Source: Mortierella sp. BCC40632
Lineage: Eukaryota > Mortierellomycota > Mortierellomycetes > Mortierellales > Mortierellaceae
Direction of reading: 5' to 3'
Length of the DNA stretch: 64,000 nucleotides
Assembly: GCA_011634665.1 (NCBI GenBank)
Contig: WAEK01000002.1
Span: 1,137,001-1,201,000 of the forward strand
Below are positions 59,523-64,000 of this stretch, piece by piece (within the stretch, counting starts at the first letter, position 1; each line of letters opens with the position of its first letter). The notes beneath the pieces were generated by a model, which saw nothing but the letters and a program-made list of their open reading frames with translations, made no database searches and was not told the DNA's origin. The translations under genes and the position numbers were made by a program.

Positions 59523-60644
59523 CTATTTGTCGTCCTCCTTCGGCAGCTGTTGCTGTTGCTGTTGCTCCTGCTCCTGTTGCTGTTCTTGTTGCTCCTGCTC
59601 CTGTTGCTGTTCTTGTTGCTCCTGCCCCTGTTGCTGTTCTTGCTGCTCCTGTTCCTGTTGCTGTTCTTGTTGCTCCTGCTCCTGTTGCTGCTTTTGTTGC
59701 TCCAGCTCCTGTTGCTGCTCCAGCTCTAGCTGCTGTTTCAATTCCGCGTTCTTTTTGAGGGCAAGTGCAACAAATTTTGTATGTCGACCTAGCGCAACAA
59801 TCTGTCCAGCTCTGGAAATTTCGACTGTCGTATAGGCTAATGATCCTCCGAGTTTGTCGCAACGAGATTTCTAAAGATATATTTATATATTCAGTTTTTG
59901 CTTTGACGAATATCGACTATGGGATGAAAAAAAAAAAAAAGAGGAAGAACCTACAATGATCAACCTGTCACCCAATGTGGCCCCTGTGATGTACGAGACA
60001 TTGAGATCTATTGGAGAGAAGACGGAGCACAATAGCAACAAAAAAAAAAGATATTTGACATCAAATCAGCCGGACCGAAACGGGGCAAAGTCTCATAGTC
60101 ACGCATTAGAGAAGTCGCTCATAAAGAAAAAGAAAACAAACCTGTTGAAACGCCTGTCAAGATCATCGAAGGGTCTTCGCTGGCGACTGCTAGAGAGCCT
60201 ACAGAGTCGACAATGGTCCCAAGCATACCTCCATGGCACCCACCGAGACGGTTCTAATTATCCTTTAGTTGATACTTTACTCGATCCACAACACTGCATA
60301 AGATATCCTTTTTTTTTTCTGCTAGAAAAATAAATGTTGGCTCACTTACAAGATGCTGAGGACCGACAATGAGTTCACATTTTACCTTCCCTTTGGTGGC
60401 CGAGATCAGCCTTAGCTACCAACGTTGGAAACGACAAGTTGGAGAGAAGGGTAATGGGTAAGATAAAGAGTTGTCAGTCAAAACGGTGGAGGCCTTTTTC
60501 TTCTTTTTCTTCTTCTTTGGCGGGTTCATATTGGAAGGATATAAAAAAAAAAAGGCTGCTTACATCGGAAAGTGATCTCGCATCGAATCCTCCTTTGCTC
60601 AAAAAACTCTTCCTGTAATTCCAAAGTGCGACAATGAGAGACAT
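59523..60644 (-). CDS. Hotdog-fold acyl-CoA thioesterase (ACOT13-like) with Gln/Glu-rich tail
   Basis: Five exons on the minus strand: 60644-60564, 60415-60350, 60253-60142, 60007-59955, 59870-59523; 219 aa. Residues 1-145 form a 4HBT domain: GFDARSLSDLRLISATKGKVKCEL, then NRLGGCHGGMLGTIVDSVGSLAVAS with the active-site Asn, His-Gly-Gly and Asp expected of THEM2/ACOT13, TDLNVSYITGATLGD, and KLGGSLAYTTVEI. Such enzymes hydrolyse medium- and long-chain acyl-CoA, often in mitochondria. The domain ends at about ALALKKN; the remaining 70 residues are almost only Gln and Glu (EQEQQEQQQ units) and end LPKEDDK. Human ACOT13 (140 aa) lacks such a tail. The intron 3 donor is GTTTGT, the weakest in the gene. 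The start was chosen at MSLIVALWNY, the nearest upstream ATG. Confidence 0.85.
59571..59705. repeat. 27-bp coding minisatellite, five units
   Basis: Five tandem 27-bp units (59571, 59598, 59625, 59652, 59679) with one to four substitutions each. On the minus strand they encode the nonapeptide EQEQQEQQQ and variants in the thioesterase tail. The frame is preserved since 27 is divisible by three. Confidence 0.9.
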
Positions 60645-61549
60645 GTCAGCATTGGTGCTCGTTCCATTCGAGACGCGTTCTTGATGGATTCTTCTTCTTC
60701 TTCTTCTTCTTCTCCTTCTCCTCAAAGGGTGACTGACCAGACTTGTTTGCAATGCTGGAGTGTTGATGACATGGCGGCTCGTTTTCAGCAAGTGGCAAGG
60801 ATAAAGAAAAAGTGAGAAGAAAGAGAGAAAGAAAGAACAAAATCGTATCTGGTGGTGGCACGAACAATATACATTGAAAATACTTTTCCAATGCTTGGTA
60901 GTGGTAGTGGTGGTGGCGGTGGGTGGTGGTAGGGAAGAGAAGTGTTGGTTATTTTGTGCACAATCCTGGGCCTGACAGGTGAACAGAAATAGACGCAAAA
61001 AAAAAAAAAGTTTGGTTCTCTCCCCTCCTCCTTTACCTGCCCCATGGATCCTGGGGACCAGCTGGTGCCTCCGAGTAGTAACGCGACGAGTACTAGACTG
61101 ACTGACAAACGACAGACATGACGTGAGATGGTCACAAACACCCCTTAACCTAGCCCTTTTGACCAAGAGAGAATCGACAGGGGCGGAGGAAGAACTGTGA
61201 GGAGGAGGAGGAGGAAGAGGAGTGAGAGACTGAGAGAGAGAGTGAGAGTGAGTGAGAGAAAAGACATAAAGGAACACGACACTGTGTGTGCGAACCTTGA
61301 CCACAAATCACATGCACCGACGTTGTTTGTAGACGAACTCTGCTTCTTCTTCATCCATCCCACCCCCTGTGCTCTGCTCCACTCTCACTTTTTACTCTTT
61401 CTCTCTTCTCTCACCTTTTTTCTTTTTGCTCTCACCCTTTCCATCTCTCTCCACTTCTCTCTATCCATTTCAACAGTCTCTGTGGTGCATCATCGACCAT
61501 CAGTCTCTTATCACGCCTACGACCCCCCATTTAAACAAGTCGCCAAGAG
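60645..61549. promoter_or_regulatory. Divergent spacer between thioesterase and VMA2
   Basis: 900 bp with both promoters. Contains GAA repeats near 60690-60722, a GTG-rich patch near 60898-60932, AG repeats near 61200-61260 and a CT-rich leader before the VMA2 start. No gene seen. Confidence 0.5.

Positions 61550-64000
<2,451 letters not shown>

Noticed and set aside
59506..59862. 118-codon minus-strand frame made of Ala/Thr/Gly repeats
   Set aside because: Alternative frame of the 27-bp minisatellite; the thioesterase frame continues a conserved domain and joins by good splice sites.

Overview
The window reads as nuclear DNA of a filamentous or early-diverging fungus. The genes are mosaics of short exons with GT-AG introns of roughly 60-700 bp. 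The encoded set is fungal: Rho1, a Ssp1/Sak1-type kinase, a Kre9/KNH-type secreted protein, Tvp15, Paf1-complex Ctr9 and a fungal-style alpha-tubulin ending in Phe. Spacers are full of poly-A, poly-T and (CT)n/(GA)n tracts. Intron density and spacer texture make me favour a Mortierella-like member of the Mucoromycota/Mortierellomycota. That placement is inference; the sequence alone does not prove it. I rebuilt exon-intron structures by hand from splice sites, reading-phase continuity and family conservation.

Layout. 0-4 kb: a bacterial YjaB-like acetyltransferase, then convergent PINX1/Gno1 and a mitochondrial carrier. 4.8-10.3 kb: an F-box/LRR protein converging on the ABCF ribosome-biogenesis ATPase Arb1. 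11.9-26.1 kb: five plus-strand genes in a row (Ssp1/CaMKK-like kinase, RACK1, Tvp15, a Nudix hydrolase, Ctr9). 26.6-35.6 kb: a 1737-residue ankyrin-UBA protein of unfamiliar architecture converging on an orphan Trp/Ser/Thr-rich ORF. 35.6-45.6 kb: gene-poor, with only a Kre9-domain secreted protein. 45.6-47.7 kb: Rho1. 47.7-50.5 kb: no gene seen. 50.5-64 kb: dense housekeeping genes (Ppe1, proteasome alpha-6, Qcr7, alpha-tubulin, a hotdog thioesterase with a Gln/Glu repeat tail, and V-ATPase subunit B running off the end).

Most genes are unrelated core functions (translation, Pol II elongation, protein turnover, respiration, vacuolar acidification, cytoskeleton). I see no operon-like pathway, CRISPR array, intact transposon, rRNA or tRNA. 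The points most worth a second look are the bacterial-type GNAT, the thioesterase tail built from a 27-bp minisatellite, the ankyrin-UBA protein, substitutions at normally invariant alpha-tubulin positions, microexons of 10-19 nt, five long introns that all fall at 657-707 bp, and acceptor sites preceded by long poly-A.
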